Source: Miscanthus floridulus
Lineage: Eukaryota; Streptophyta; Magnoliopsida; Poales; Poaceae
Assembly (NCBI RefSeq): GCF_019320115.1
Contig: NC_089591.1
Coordinates: 23,600,502-23,664,501 of the forward strand
Reading direction: 5' to 3'
DNA: 64,000 bases
The translations under genes were made by a program, and so were the position numbers. Position 1 is the stretch's first letter. Each line of letters begins with the position of its first letter. A model generated the notes under the pieces. It saw only the letters and a program-made list of their open reading frames with translations, was not told the DNA's origin and did not search any database. Below, in pieces: positions 13,401-25,959 of the stretch.

Positions 13401-14129
13401 TTGTGTACCATCGACCATGTATTAGTGTTTGATTCAATGGCATGGAGATGATGTCGAGCTAGGTTCATGCTGATGAGTCTGTGAGTATCGCAACAACCGA
13501 TCTAGTCTTTTGGGAACTAGGAGACTTCGAGTGCTTTTTTGGCAAGTTATGGGAAGGAGGCTTCATTAAAATCAGCAATGAAAGCCAACAGCCGATCCAA
13601 GCAATTGGCTCTGATAGTTTGTTTTAGTAAAAAGTCATGGCTTCACGTCAGCCATTGGATTAAGGAAGAATAAGAATTAGTCCAGGAAATAGGCTTAGGT
13701 CAATGTATGTGAACGCTAAGTCAAATCATAAGTGCAATTCAGAGTTGATAGATCTATTAAAGGATGTTTTCTTTAATGAGATGCTTGGCCTGGATTGATC
13801 GATCGTTTAACCTTTGGTCTGAAAGGCTCTGGTACAACCTATCAATAGTGAACAATGAAAATATTTGAAGGGATATTATCCTAGCATTTGATCAACACTT
13901 GATAGCCTATCCATTTGGTCATCGTCTTTAATCAGTCGGTATCAAAGAAGATATCACCTCTAGTTCAAAAAATAAGCCTGAAAATGTGAAAAAGCCGATA
14001 CGATACATATCGCCTATAGGGCAAAAACAAAAACAAAGACAGTCATAACATACACAAGGGCATTGCACCGAGACATGTTCATAGAAGACCAAGAGACTTT
14101 GTTCATTAATTTGCCCTACATATAGACTA

Positions 14130-17100
14130 ATCAAAGACCTTGTTCACCACATCCTGAGCAGATGTGATGTCCACGATGGCCTTCGCTGCTACAATGAATT
14201 CTTCCATCAGGTCCTCATGCACCTCGGGGCCATCGTCCATTAGGAAGCCAGTCTCCATGGCATGGAGCTCGTACCCTGTCTGGACTTGCGCCGCGGTCAA
14301 CGCCACCAACACACCATGACAAACGTCAGTAGAGGGCAATCTCCTAAACATGGGTTGGGATGTCTTGGAGGCGAGCATTGATGGGGGAGCCCCAAGCATT
14401 GATAGCATCCATGGTCGCATTTGCCGTCAGTTGGAGGGACTCCAACTGCATTGTCAAGGTTGTCGATCATAGAAAATAGAAGAACTATCAAGATAAAGAC
14501 AGTGGAAATCAGAATAGAAGCGTTCATGGAACTCATCTTACCTACCACCACGGCGTCAGACTCGGCCAGCCACGCTCAAATGGCACTAGCCACCTCCTCG
14601 GCCACATGAAGGGCCACTTGGAAGACCCCGAGATGGATCTCAAGTTGGCTGTTTTTTCGAGTCACCTTAGAATAGCGATCCTAGGCCACCCTCCACTTTT
14701 GAAAGAAGTGCCGGGCATCGTCACCGTTGTATGAGTCAAAAGAATCCGATGATGAGGCCGACATGGAAGAGGCAGCATCAGAGGGCTCGCCAACCCTAGG
14801 AAGAGGACGGAGACTGTCATTCAAAACGAATCTATAGACAAATCAGAACAGTTCGTCATCACCAGCAGAAGATGTCGATCTCACCTCATGCATCAGAGGT
14901 GCCTAATTGACCAGCATGTTCTCCTCCAGAACCTCCTCCGTTGTGCACTTGTCGTGGTTCTCCTCGCTGGCCATGAATTTGATCCGATCTATAAGATGAG
15001 AGGAAGGCTGCTACAAAGTTCTATGAGGGCGGAGAAGTGCGAAAGAACAGGAGTGTTTGCGAGTGTGGATGTGTTTGAGGTAGGAGCCCTCGGCTAGTAT
15101 TTGAAGCCATGGAGCGAAGAGGTGGATGCCTCGGGATGTGCAAAAGGCAACCGCAATTAATAGGAGGTGAAGCACCACCTCGCTAATACCGAAGAGAATA
15201 CGGCACTGAGTGACTAAGGATGAAAGATCAAAGGGTTCTCTTAATAAAGGCCAAGTTTTCAGACCTACATGGGATTAAGATTGGCAGTCTAGAATTGGCT
15301 ATATTCAAATCGGCTCTTTAGCCGAAGCAAAGAAAAACACAGTGAGACAACGGAAAATATGGTTGTCATTGGTTCTACACAAGACATATGTTGATACACA
15401 AATTACAAGTCTAGAACATCCTAGATCGCTTTCAACATGTCTAGCTGAGTAGCATCAGCTTCTACGATCTGTTGTTTATCTTCTTCGGCCTGATCTAGGA
15501 ATGCTCTTGAGGCTACTTCGGATGGCTCTACCTTCTCTGACTTTGGCTAGCAGTTCCTGTTTCTTTTGTTGAATGGCATCAGGTATTTGAGCCAGGGTGG
15601 ACTTATGACGATCAATGGTAGCCTTGCATTTCCTAGCTCCTTCTCAAGTTTTGCATGCCTGGCTTCCAGTTGAGACAATTCTAGGTCAATACTGAGGGAG
15701 GAGTTCTTCAAGTGATCAATCGACTATGATAGTTCTTTAGCCTCTTTCCTATTAGAGTTCCCCTTGGCCAATAAAGTTTCATGATCAAACAGATTCCTCT
15801 AAGCCTGTTTCACCTTCAGGACCTGATCTTCAAAGATAGAAAAAGGAGACAAGACTCTAGAGAGAGCTAGGGATGGATTATCCTTGATGGCCAAGAGGAC
15901 TCTATGCATTGGATCAGTGTCTTGGACCAAATTGGCTATGTTCTTCTCAAACATTGGCAGAACATCTCTTAGCTGATTTTTGGTCTCTTCTAGCAAGGTT
16001 TCCTTGGAGGAAGTGGTTGACGAATTGATTTCATCTTTATCAAGATACTCCTCAAGATTGAAAGAGTAGCTCAGGGCTGGAAGATTCGAATGCCTACTAT
16101 TTAAAGAGAATCTTGATTAAGAGGATTGGATCAGTTTATGACGAAATGAACGGTGAGATGAACGCATTACCTTTTTTGTGATAGCCTCTGCCTGAGGAGA
16201 AGGGACAGCTGATAATGCACCAATAGCGTCTGGTTGAATCGGCTCTAAGTTTTCAACATTGGTATCTATAATGTCAAATTTTAGTTCATAATTATTGTAG
16301 AAGAATAAAATGGACGTATAACTTCCTTACCATCAGTTGCACGCTAAGCTAGGAAATCAACAGGATCACCTTCGAGGCCAACATGATCATTAAGGCCCTG
16401 TTTGGTTGGGCTTTTGACTTTGGCTTTTGGCCCCAAAAGCCAAAAGCCCAACCAAAGGGGCTGCTTTTGGAGGCTGCTTTTTCAGAAGCAGCTGCTTTTC
16501 CTGTAGTACATTTTTGAAAGCTGGATTGACCCTACTTTTGGCTTTTGGCTTTCTGCTTTTCAAAATTGGTGGAATAAAAAGCTCTTCCATAGTTGTTTCA
16601 AGAGAGATAAAGATAGAAGGTATATTTTATACTTGTTTAACCAAACAGCTTTTAGCTTTTCTATAGCTCACAGCCCACAGCAGCTTTCCCACAGCTCACA
16701 GCCCACAGCAGCTTTTTCCCACAGCCACAGCTCAACCAAACAGGGCCTAAGTGGGCTGTCAGGCTCCTGCTCTTACATGGATGTTTCCTTAGGAAGTATC
16801 TGGCATGGTAAGAAGCCAAATGAGGAATGGAAACCGAGTAGATCAAAAGGTTAAAGAAAATGCTCTAACAAGCATCAAGGATAAAACTCACATTTTCTGC
16901 TGGTATGGAAGTATCGGTTATTTCAACCGAAATCGGCTTCTTTTGAGGATCAGCCGATGGGGGTTCAGTTGGTGCTGAGTCAAATGCCTGGGATAGTAGT
17001 CCCACACCTAGAGTTGGTTGGGACATAATGCTCGATAGCTATGAAGGAACGGGATCAGCAGTTGAATAACATTTTTGAGAAAGAGATAAATTGTTTACCT

Positions 17101-19021
17101 AAGCAGCTGATGGTCTTGTTCTACAAAGTCTCTTCCCAATAGTGGTTTTCTGGGTTGTCCCTTGAGCTGCTTTGCACTTTGAAGATTGATATGTCACGAT
17201 GGTGGAGGCAGCATGAGTTTTCATCAACTTCTTTAGTGAAGGTGCGACCGATCCTATTCTTGAAACTGAGCATGGTGGTTGATAATCTATAGGACTCCCC
17301 TTCCTATCCAAGCTTGGAGGATCAAATTAAGCATCCTAAAAAGGTCGAGTAGAACAGTTCACAAAGGAATTCGTTAAGCAGTTTTCTTGAAAAGAAATGA
17401 CAAGTTACCTCTCTGTCAGAAGCAAATTCCCCATCCAGAGCTATACACAAAGGGTGGACCAACCCACAGAAAAGATGAGAGTGTCATTTTTGCCACTAGG
17501 AGTCAAAGAGAATGGAAGAGAAGCTGACTCTAACCTAGTCATGCAAGCAGAGGGAAGAAAGATCTGACCCTAGCTAGAAAACTCTGGAGGCTTCTAGTAC
17601 TTCACTAATATCCTCTCTTGGCCTTAGTATATCCTTGAAGAAAAGTTGAGGAGGCAATTAGCCAAAACCAAACTAACGAGCTACAAAAGAGGGGTTGTAG
17701 AATTCATAGGTTGGAAGGTTGCTTGGGAGGAAGGAACCTATGGCCATTTTGCCATGACAATGGTGAAATTTGGCTGGAAGAACATAGGGTTTGATCAAGG
17801 AATTAAAGATTACTAGCCGCTGTCCTCATCTGAGCAGCCTAATTCAAATCGGAATTTGAATGGGAAGATCAGCTCATCATTCTCATCCTCATTCTATGGT
17901 AGCCAAGTCAGGATGCCTGCATCAAACCCTCTATAAAACTTTTTGAAGAGATGGCCAATATTGATATCAATTGTTATGGCCGATGCAGCCTCCCCATAGC
18001 TCATGCACTGATGGTTTCTTCCTTCCTTGCCTCTATATTCCTCATCAAAGTTGGAAGAGGGGAAACTCAGACTTCTGAGATTAGGCCTTACAATCTTGTG
18101 CATGTACAGGTTGAGCCACAGTTGTATCAACCTCCAAGGGCCACTGATAGTATGCACTGGTTCGTTCTTTAGTAATTGGGTAGCTACCTAGTTCATCAGA
18201 TAATAAGCAACCCCTAGTAGATACTTTCTAAGAGGGATATCCTTGCCTGCTGCCAAATGCTCTGCCATAAGCTTATGATTGTAAGTTGGGCCACAGGATG
18301 ACCCACAAAAGATGAATTTCTCCAACCACATATTCAGAAAGGCCACATATTCCCTTTCACTGACAATTGATTCGTCTCCAATATGGTTTAGAATATAACT
18401 TGCCCATTCTATGTAATCTGATATTTTGGCTAATTTCTTGGAACCAGCACTCAAGTATTCATAAGGCTGCATTGGTCCAGTTATTCTAAGGCCAGTCAAC
18501 ATATGAACATCAGCCAGGGTAATGGTCATCGGGCCATGACAAAAAACTGAAAGCGTTCAGGGCATTGGACCAAAAATAAGATGTGGAAATCAAGAGTGAA
18601 TCATTCCTCTCCATCCCAGACAACGAGAGTATCAAACATTGATTCAAATCATACACCTCTCAATCTCTGGCCTTTTTCTCGGATACCCTATGAAACCAAT
18701 CTCTCCACCCCTTGGGCATTTTTGGCTAGTTTTCTGAAGGGAGTTTTGATATTCTAGTAGGACAAATCCACTATAAACTATTTGAAGGGGATTTGGTTGG
18801 TTTCTTGATAGATAAAATCAGATGGATCAGGATCACCCATAAGCCCAAGGAAATAAACATTGGAAGTAACAGCTGATGGAATCAAGATTTTGTTCCTCAT
18901 TTCCTAGAAATCGGATAAAATAAATTTGTGGACAAAGGAAATACAGAGTAGCAACCGACACTTTAAGCATGGGAATTTGAAAGCATACCTCAAGAACATG
19001 GTCGTTGGTCGCCATTACCAC
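14130..19021 (-). pseudogene. plant-mobile-domain gene remnant, antisense ORF of the retroelement
   Basis: The clearest piece is 18529-18188 (minus), a 113-residue frame opening with a short MTITLADVHMLTGL motif and containing SEREYVAFLNMWLEKF. This is the aminotransferase-like plant mobile domain (PF10536 type). An ATG at 19021 (MVMATNDHVLEV) is a plausible start. A charged helical, coiled-coil-like stretch lies at 15996-15799, and a terminal piece (ETGFLMDDGPEV..EEFIVAAK) at 14420-14127. The pieces are separated by AT-rich or stop-rich DNA that could be introns or decay. Plant mobile domains occur both in host MAIN/MAIL-type proteins and inside Ty3/gypsy and MULE elements. The position antisense to the LTR favours the transposon version. 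A Tourist MITE interrupts it. Non-functional. Confidence 0.65.
16394..16747. mobile_element. Tourist-like MITE (PIF/Harbinger) with TAA TSD
   Basis: The 354-bp element has terminal inverted repeats GGCCCTGTTTGG and CCAAACAGGGCC and is flanked by TAA on both sides (16391-16393, 16748-16750). The 3-bp TAA/TTA target duplication is typical of PIF/Harbinger MITEs. Inside is a degenerate tandem of AGCTCACAGCCCACAGCAGC near 16670-16715. The two short ORFs that cross it are products of the inverted repeat, not genes. Confidence 0.85.
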
Positions 19022-19317
19022 TGAGACAGATGTGAATCTGAGGAAGACCGCTTGAATAAGAGCTTGAAGGGCAGAAGATTTGCTAGGGTTGAAGCTTTGG
19101 CGGCGGCGGCAGCGATTGTTGAGATTTGTTCGAGAAAGAAGGGGAAAGCAAACAGGCCAAGTGAGTCGGAAAAGATACTATTGGGACATTATATAAGACT
19201 TGGCCCGGGAAGTCAGGAGTCGCGCGTATGTCTCGGAGCAAAATGGTTGCGACGTGGTAAACAGATAAAGAGGAATTTTGGAATAAAATCACTTTTATCC
19301 CAAAATTGGGGGGCATA

Positions 19318-20856
19318 TGTTTACACCAAAATTTGGAGAGAAAAATGTAGAAACTCGGAGCTTCCAAAATCGTGCCGATCAAGGAATCGATTGCATAAAG
19401 ATCGATATCATCTGATTCAGATACGACTCTAGAATCGGATCTCTTTGGATGATGTTAGCAGATAGCGATGATGAGCTATGATTGGCGCCAGGAAATTACA
19501 TATCAAACTCTACAAAAAGTGAAAGATTAGTGTCCAAGTTATCCTAAATTAGGAATATTTTCTTCTATACCGAAGATTGTAATGAGTCAGTGCTCAAGTA
19601 GGATTCATGTTTAGGCTCTGGGTATAAATATTGGATCCCGACTATTGTAAAGAATACACAATCAATCAAATACAAGTTACTTACTTTTTTTAGCTCCGGC
19701 CACCCCTTAGGAGTAGGTGTAGAGTAGATCACGGCGAGTTCTTCAGCGAACTAGGGCTGCATCGGTTTGGCCGACCTTTGGCTTGGCTGTAAGTACCGTC
19801 ATGGCTTATACTTCTGTTTGTATGGCTGCATTGATCCAGCGACCTCCATTGTGACTCTGCTATAAGCTAGTTATCGACTCTTGTTTAGTTCAAGTACGGC
19901 TGCATCGATCCGGTCGACCTCCACTACTCGAACTAGATTAAGGTCAAGTTATCGGCTCTATATAAGGGTGGCATCCTTCGGATAGATTCATTAAGTTATC
20001 GATATTGTTTATTTCTTTCATTGTTTATTTAATTAAAGCAATATCATTTCACCCGATTGAGATTGATCTAGATTGGCCTTATATACTATTTAACGCATTG
20101 TTTGTTAATCTAAACTGATCTAATCTACATCTTAAATGATGAGTTATGTTTTATTGACTGTTTTACATCAATCTTGATCAGTGCATAGTGTGCGGTTAAG
20201 GCATGTCTAGTCTTGAATAGATCTATTGGCTAACGAAAATCGTTCCATTGCCCGTTATCATGGCCTGTGTGATTCTGCCTCACACCCCACTATTTGCACC
20301 ATGGAGTGGGGATCATTATTTGGTAGATCTGTTCCTGAGAGGGCATGATCTTAATTATGTGCTTTGCCTGAATTAGGTTGTTTTAGCCGATATCGAGTGC
20401 TTTCACATATGCTAGTTCACGTCACGAGACCATTGAAGTAAAGATAGGTTGAAAGATGTGTTAGCCCTATGATCTTATTATTGTATTATGGCCTGCATGA
20501 TTCTGCCTCATGCCCCACTAATATTAGTAATAAGTTAGGGTCATCGAATTTATCGCTGTTTCTATGGCCTGCATGATTCTGCCTCATGCCCCACTAGTCA
20601 TAACAATAGATGAGATCTAATATGTTCATTAGATTTATCTCTATTAAGTGGTTAAATGATGAAGAACTGCTTCTTTTATATAAAAAGGGATTCAGTTACT
20701 TGCAGTCATTGGCTTAGCATAAACTGGCACGTCTCAGGAGGAGTGCGTAGGATCGATAATCCCTGCGCTGAAACTAGGCAGATCTCTGGCTCCATCGAGC
20801 AGACCCTTCTAGCTTGCTCGTGTGCCCTCGGCATGAGATAAAATTTTGTGCCGACA
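19318..20856 (+). repeat. 3' LTR of the truncated Tat-like element
   Basis: It begins TGTTTACACCAAAATTT after a G-rich tract (19302-19317) and ends AAAATTTTGTGCCGACA. The ends form an imperfect inverted pair, as expected for an LTR. Two short internal repeat families are visible: three copies of ATGGCCTGCATGATTCTGCC (near 20262, 20487, 20562), and three of a GCTGCATCGATCC-type unit (near 19757, 19827, 19898). The partner LTR is not in the window, so the call rests on the ends, the tract and the TATA box. Confidence 0.6.
19623..19630 (+). promoter_or_regulatory. TATA box of the LTR at 19318
   Basis: TATAAATA lies about 305 bp into the LTR, a usual distance for the U3 promoter of a plant LTR. 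It supports the plus orientation of this LTR. Confidence 0.5.
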
Positions 20857-21006
20857 GATACCATATTCAGTGGCTCAATGACTCATAGTAAGGCAATGGT
20901 AACACAAATATTCTGGGTACATTTTTCCATTGTTACATATGTTGTTTTTGTAGATTGTGGTGTGGTGGCAATGCAAGCTCGCTCTCTTTTGTTGGGTCAT
21001 TCCATG

Positions 21007-21524
21007 TGTCGACGAAATATGGTCGGCAGTCTACCGAGAGGTATGTCAATGGTAGTAGATGAATCGGTGGAGGTGCGCACAAGGGAATCAGACGATGACT
21101 TGGAACGCAAGAGACAACGATTAGGCAGGTTCAGGCCACCGACTTGGTGTAATACCCTACGTCCTATGTCTTTTAGAGGGTTGTATTGCGTATGATCAGA
21201 TGAAAAATGAGAGGGGTCCCTACCCACCTTATATAGCCCAGGGGTAGGATTACAAATAGGTTGTTTCTATCCTGAACGATTTATAAGATAGGAAGTTACA
21301 GATAATATGGAATCTAGCATATATCCAAGAGGGTTTCCTAGATCATCAAGGATCTTCATGTAGTCTTGCGAGGCATGCCGACATATGTCGTGCTTCATGC
21401 GGCATCGTCTTGTAAGCTAGGCCTCCACTAGTAGCATGACCCATGCGTAATCTTGTGGGCTGGGCCTCCCATGGCGGCTCAGCCCATGTACAGCCCTATG
21501 GGTATTGGGGATCATACCCCCATA
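21007..21524 (-). repeat. 3' LTR (in element sense) of the Tat element
   Basis: The + strand runs TGTCGACGAAATATGG to ATACCCCCATA. It aligns with 45945-46458 over its full length, including the shared block CAACGATTAGGCAGG. On the minus strand a TATA-like CTATATAAGG covers 21227-21236. Confidence 0.92.
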
Positions 21525-22618
21525 GCTAGTCCTTGAGCACCTTGCATCCTCTGAGAAATACTGTCCTGAGCTTGTCCGAGTTGATCAACACACCACTAAT
21601 TGTCAGGAAGAGGCTTCTGACATGTCTGACTGGGAGCTAAGCTACTGAAGAAGATGTCTAAGCAATTAGTCTGGCGTCTGAGCTATTGAGTCTAGTGTCC
21701 AAATTGTTGAGGCAAGCGTCCGAGCTATTTGTCTGGGTGTCGAGCTCGATCTCACTTGAAATCAAGATTTGCCAAAAGGATGTAAGGTGCCCAAGTAAAA
21801 AAAATTTGAAGCCTTCATCTCAGATGAAGTGTGCCCACTTAAGTTTTGGGCAGCGAAGTTGATACTTAGCATCTTTGACTTAGTCAGTGTGGAGGAACTT
21901 AGTCCCTTAAGAACGAAGAGAGATGCTTAGCATCATTGCCTGAGGCAAAATTGGCTCTTAGAGCCAGAACGGTGATCTTGAACGATTACGGTCTATGACT
22001 TAGTCGCTTTGTAGAAGACCAAGTCCAGATATAAGCACATTCACCGCTAGGTGAAGTGTGACCACTTAGTCCTCGAGCCTAGTAGTAGGTGAAGTAGTCA
22101 CGTGGTGCCAGGGTCTAAAATAGTAGTCTTTAGGTGCCGAAGTAGTCCCTAGCTTAGCTAATAAAGATTATACAGTCATCGCTAGATGACGTGTACACAC
22201 GTAGTCCCTGATCCTACTAGAAGATTATGAAGATATCTTGTAGCAGGGTTAGAAAAAATATCTTGCCATGAAAATCCAAAAATTCCTTTGAAATATTGCT
22301 TGACACAAGTTTTGTCTTTGTAGCCTGTGCGAAACGTAGCTTCGCATACGAATACGGTAAGCCCAGTTAATGGCCTAGTGATGCATGGAGAACTCAGAGG
22401 GAACGCGGTGCGATAGGCGTGGTTTGCCAAAAACCCTAGAAGGCAGAGGGTCAGGGCTAGTTCCGTTATAAGTCTATTGTGGCTCTGAGGCACACTCCCT
22501 ATTTCTCGCATGCCACATCATTTTCCTCGCACTCTTGTGTAGATACACCTTCCCGTCTACAACTACTTCATCACTAGAATAGATCCAAGCAGTTAGCAAC
22601 CATCATATCCAGATCTGC

Positions 22619-25427
22619 TTGATGGCGCTAAAGAGGAATCACAGTGGCTCGAGGTGGGCGCCGCTTGAGGTCAACCACACCAAGGAGTGGGTGCAGTCCG
22701 TCAATGATGAGAGGGCACTCAACAACTTGGTGGTGCTTGGGATTCTACCATACAGGGTGACAGTAGGATGGCGCCCAATGGTTGGTGAGAATTTTCCCAC
22801 GCCCCATTCTGATGAACTTGTTTTTGAAGATAACTTCATCCGTGGATTCGGCGTCCCAATTCATCCTTTTCTCCATGGGCTAATTGACCACTATGGCATC
22901 AGTCTCTGCAACCTTAGTCCAAATTCCATCCTTCATGTTGTTGTTTTCATCAATCTTTATGAGGCATATCTAGTGATCTTGCCCCACTTCGATCTATTCT
23001 GCCATTTCTTCTGTCTCAAGATGCGGGGGTGAGCTGGATCCAAGGTAATCGGTAGTGCTTATCTATAGCTATGGGGCTGGATGGTGAGTCAGTGCATCGC
23101 CATCCCACTTAACATGAATGTGAAGTACTAGGCCTATAGATGGTTCTACATTAGGCAGGTGGAGCCATATGTCTAGTGCGATGTTGATCAGGTGCCAGTG
23201 GCAAACACAAGGTGGTTAGAGAGGCCTGCCCCAAATGGAATGGAGCAAGTAAGGGAGCTCCTACAGTTGATAGATAGCAGAAGGTTTGATGGAGTCATTG
23301 TGGTGATGAACTTCATGTTCCATCAGATCTAGCCTTGCAAGGAGAGGGCACACGCAATGTTGGAGTACCGAGGAGATACTTATGGGACCCAAGAGGTGCC
23401 CGAAGAAATTGCCTGAGATGAAGTCATGTGATGGATCGGGATGTTGTTCAATCTCACAAGTCATGTGTCCATCAGAGATCAGCAACAGGCCTTCAGCATC
23501 GGAAATCTCCCCCCGACGGTGAGAGGCTTTTCTACAATGTTTTGCTTGATTGTCCTCACTTTGCAATGTATTCATTTGTGTTGTTGAAGATTCATGGACA
23601 AGACTGGGTGGTTTACTTTTTGGCAATCTTGTTAGAGGAGTGGCTAAGGGTTGTGGACGCTTGGCCGAGCAGTCCCTAGCATCAACTGAGCACTAATGCA
23701 GACAAAGAGGGCTTAGAGAGCCAAGAAGCAAGAGGTAATGACACACAGACAGAGTATGTCTGTGAAAATCTTTGTGGGAAGCGATCGGCTAATGAGGATC
23801 CATCCATGAAGTGGAGAAAAATAGCTAGGCCCTCTTGAGGTGAGGAGGGCCCGATGAACATCGGGGCCTCGAATTAGCCTCAGAGGCGATAGATCTATCG
23901 GACACTTCTTCTGAAGATGAGTCGGCGGCTCAGGCACCTCCGAGCACGGGAGACCTCCACCGATAGCTTGAGCTAGGGCAGCAACGCGGGAGAGGCAACG
24001 AGCTCGGGAGGCAACAGCAGCAGTCCCCAAGAGCACTTGGAGGACCACGATGGCTATGACTAGGGCCCACGGGCGAGTCCCCAAGATGACGCGAGAGATT
24101 CCAACCATGACCCCTGAGCCTATCCGAGTGGCGACACCAGCGGTGGTAGAGATGGGAAGACCAAAGATAGTGGTCATGCCTGGCAGCTTTGCCATGGGTC
24201 AGGGGGGCTCGAGAAGGGCACATCGGCTCAGGACCGCATGGTGGGAGTCCCAATTGTAAGTTCCTTTATCATTTACGGTATTCCATCAGTACATAGCCTT
24301 GATTTTGATGAGCTATTTCTTTGTGGTAGCATGGAGGTGACTGAAGATCTATAGTCGTCGGCCGACGATGACAAGTAGCAGGTGTCGGAAAAAGAAGCTC
24401 CTATTGCACCATTTGAGGGAATGAGGAGTGACCCGACCATTCCCGTCGAGGGTGGGCTAACGGCTTTAGTGCCAACTGCTCCTATCATTGAGGAGCTGCT
24501 ATTCACTGGGCTGACCTCTCCTAGCGGTGGGGCACATGATGAAGGCGACCGAGGAGATCACCTCCTCAGGCAGCTGCTGAAGAGATCGAAGAGATTGAGC
24601 AGGAGCCTACTCAACCCCCTAGCTCCTTCGTATAGTTATCTAGCGCGGCGACGAGTTTGAAATGCTAGAGGAGGGGGAGGCGAGCATGGAGATGAAAAGG
24701 CTTAAGGCCGACCTATCGGCAATGATCGACCGGATCAAGGTAGGCCATAAAAAATCTTGTGTTTCGTTCCTTCGTTAGATGCGTCGCTTGACCCTTATGC
24801 TTTTGCAAAATGTGATGAAAGTGTCTGAATAGTGCCAGCGATAGTTGGAAGAGACGGCCCTAGTGCTGGAGAAGAACAAAGAGCTCCAGGCATTGGTGAC
24901 CGACCTCTAGGTGGGCTTCACCTAAGAGCACCATCGTAAGGAGGACTTGGAGGTGAATGTGCTTGGAAAAGGACAATCAACTACTAGAGGAGAAGAACCA
25001 TTTGCTGAGCGAACAGCTCGGCCATAGTGGTGACTAGCAGAAAGGTATGACTTTGGGTCTTGCTTTGTTGGTATTTAGTGTTTTAAGATATCTAACTATG
25101 ATGTACATCACTAGAGATGGAGCTCGACCTTTCCTGTGAGAACGTCAGGCAGCTCATTGCAGGAAAGGAGGCAGCAAGGAGAAGGCTGAGAAGGCCATCA
25201 TAGATCTTAAGTGTAAGTGCACCTTTCTTTATCTTTGTTCTTGCTGTTAATAGGAGTGTGCTTAGTCTGTCGATATTGGTGTATTGCAGAATACTGATAC
25301 TAGGCGCGTGCAATTCTGGGTGCTAGGTGAGCAGGTGAAGGCTCGGGATGACAAGCTAGAGGCAGTAATTGCAGGGATCAAACCCGTGCTTGACCTATTT
25401 GGTGAAGAAGGGAGTGGTGCTCCGTAG
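22619..25427 (+). pseudogene. antisense extra ORF of the Tat element (putative gypsy-type transposon protein)
   Basis: The first 137 codons (22619-23029) contain the FGVPIHPFLHGLIDHYGI ... HVVVFINLYEAYL pattern of the 'putative gypsy type transposon' domain (PF04195 type). Similarity continues with stops and shifts past 23400, then a low-complexity middle. The 3' third looks spliced. Donor/acceptor pairs fit near 24256/24331, 24740/24778, 25047/25115 and 25210/25288, and the joined pieces read as a charged coiled coil (LEKNKELQ..., LLEEKNHLLSEQL) ending at a TAG at 25425. It runs opposite to gag-pol. Related ORFs are known in Grande/RIRE2-like elements, with unknown function. Several stops make this copy non-functional. 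Confidence 0.7.
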
Positions 25428-25959
25428 ATTAGAAAAAACTCATGTTGAATCGTTGTATAAAAGTGCTTAGCAACTTTTGTTGAACGCTGGTTGTTATGAT
25501 ATGTTTTTGTTTATATATAAACCATCCGATTAGTAGTGTATAGCTGAGTCCCTAGCCCTAGCTAGCCTATTAACCGTAACATGAGGCATAGGGGCCATTT
25601 GTGTGTGGAAAGAACAGAGCATCGCTAACGAACCACTGCCGACCACCCAAGACGCAAAGGGCGGATGCTCATGCATGTGCAGGGAGGAGTCGGAGACAGG
25701 ATCGTCTCTAGAGGCGTCCGAGCATCAATGTGTTTGTTTGGGTATTTGCCTTAGGCATAGTTGGCGTGTCATCTTTGAGATGGTGTATGCATAATCAAAA
25801 TTGCTTAGCAAAAAAGTATGGAGAAAACAATATGTAGAAATATCAGTGTAAAAAACTTTATTGAATACTCAAATATGAAAGGTACATATCTTTGAAATAA
25901 ATGCTTCAAGGGTAGAAACATCTAAGCAAATTGATGTGCCAAGAGTTTGGGACATCTCT
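25428..25959. other. non-coding internal region of the Tat element
   Basis: This lies between the end of the antisense ORF and the end of integrase. I see no gene. The short ORF at 25603-25794 has no recognisable features. Confidence 0.5.

Larger units (their letters stand above)
13401..20856 (+). mobile_element. truncated Ty3/gypsy element (probable Tat clade) with antisense ORF
   Basis: A TG...CA unit at 19318-20856 behaves as a plus-oriented 3' LTR. It follows a G-rich polypurine-like tract and has imperfect inverted termini and a TATA box. Upstream of it, on the opposite strand, lies a long broken gene with a plant mobile domain. An antisense extra ORF between pol and the 3' LTR is a known feature of Tat-clade elements, and the element at 21007 shows the same layout in mirror image. 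gag and pol are not seen. The left part seems lost or displaced by the chromovirus ending at 13400. I see nothing recognisable in 13401-14126. Clade assignment is an inference. Confidence 0.55.

Noticed and set aside
16427..16846. Two or three ORFs around 16427-16846
   Set aside because: They cross the inverted repeats of a Tourist MITE and its short tandem unit.
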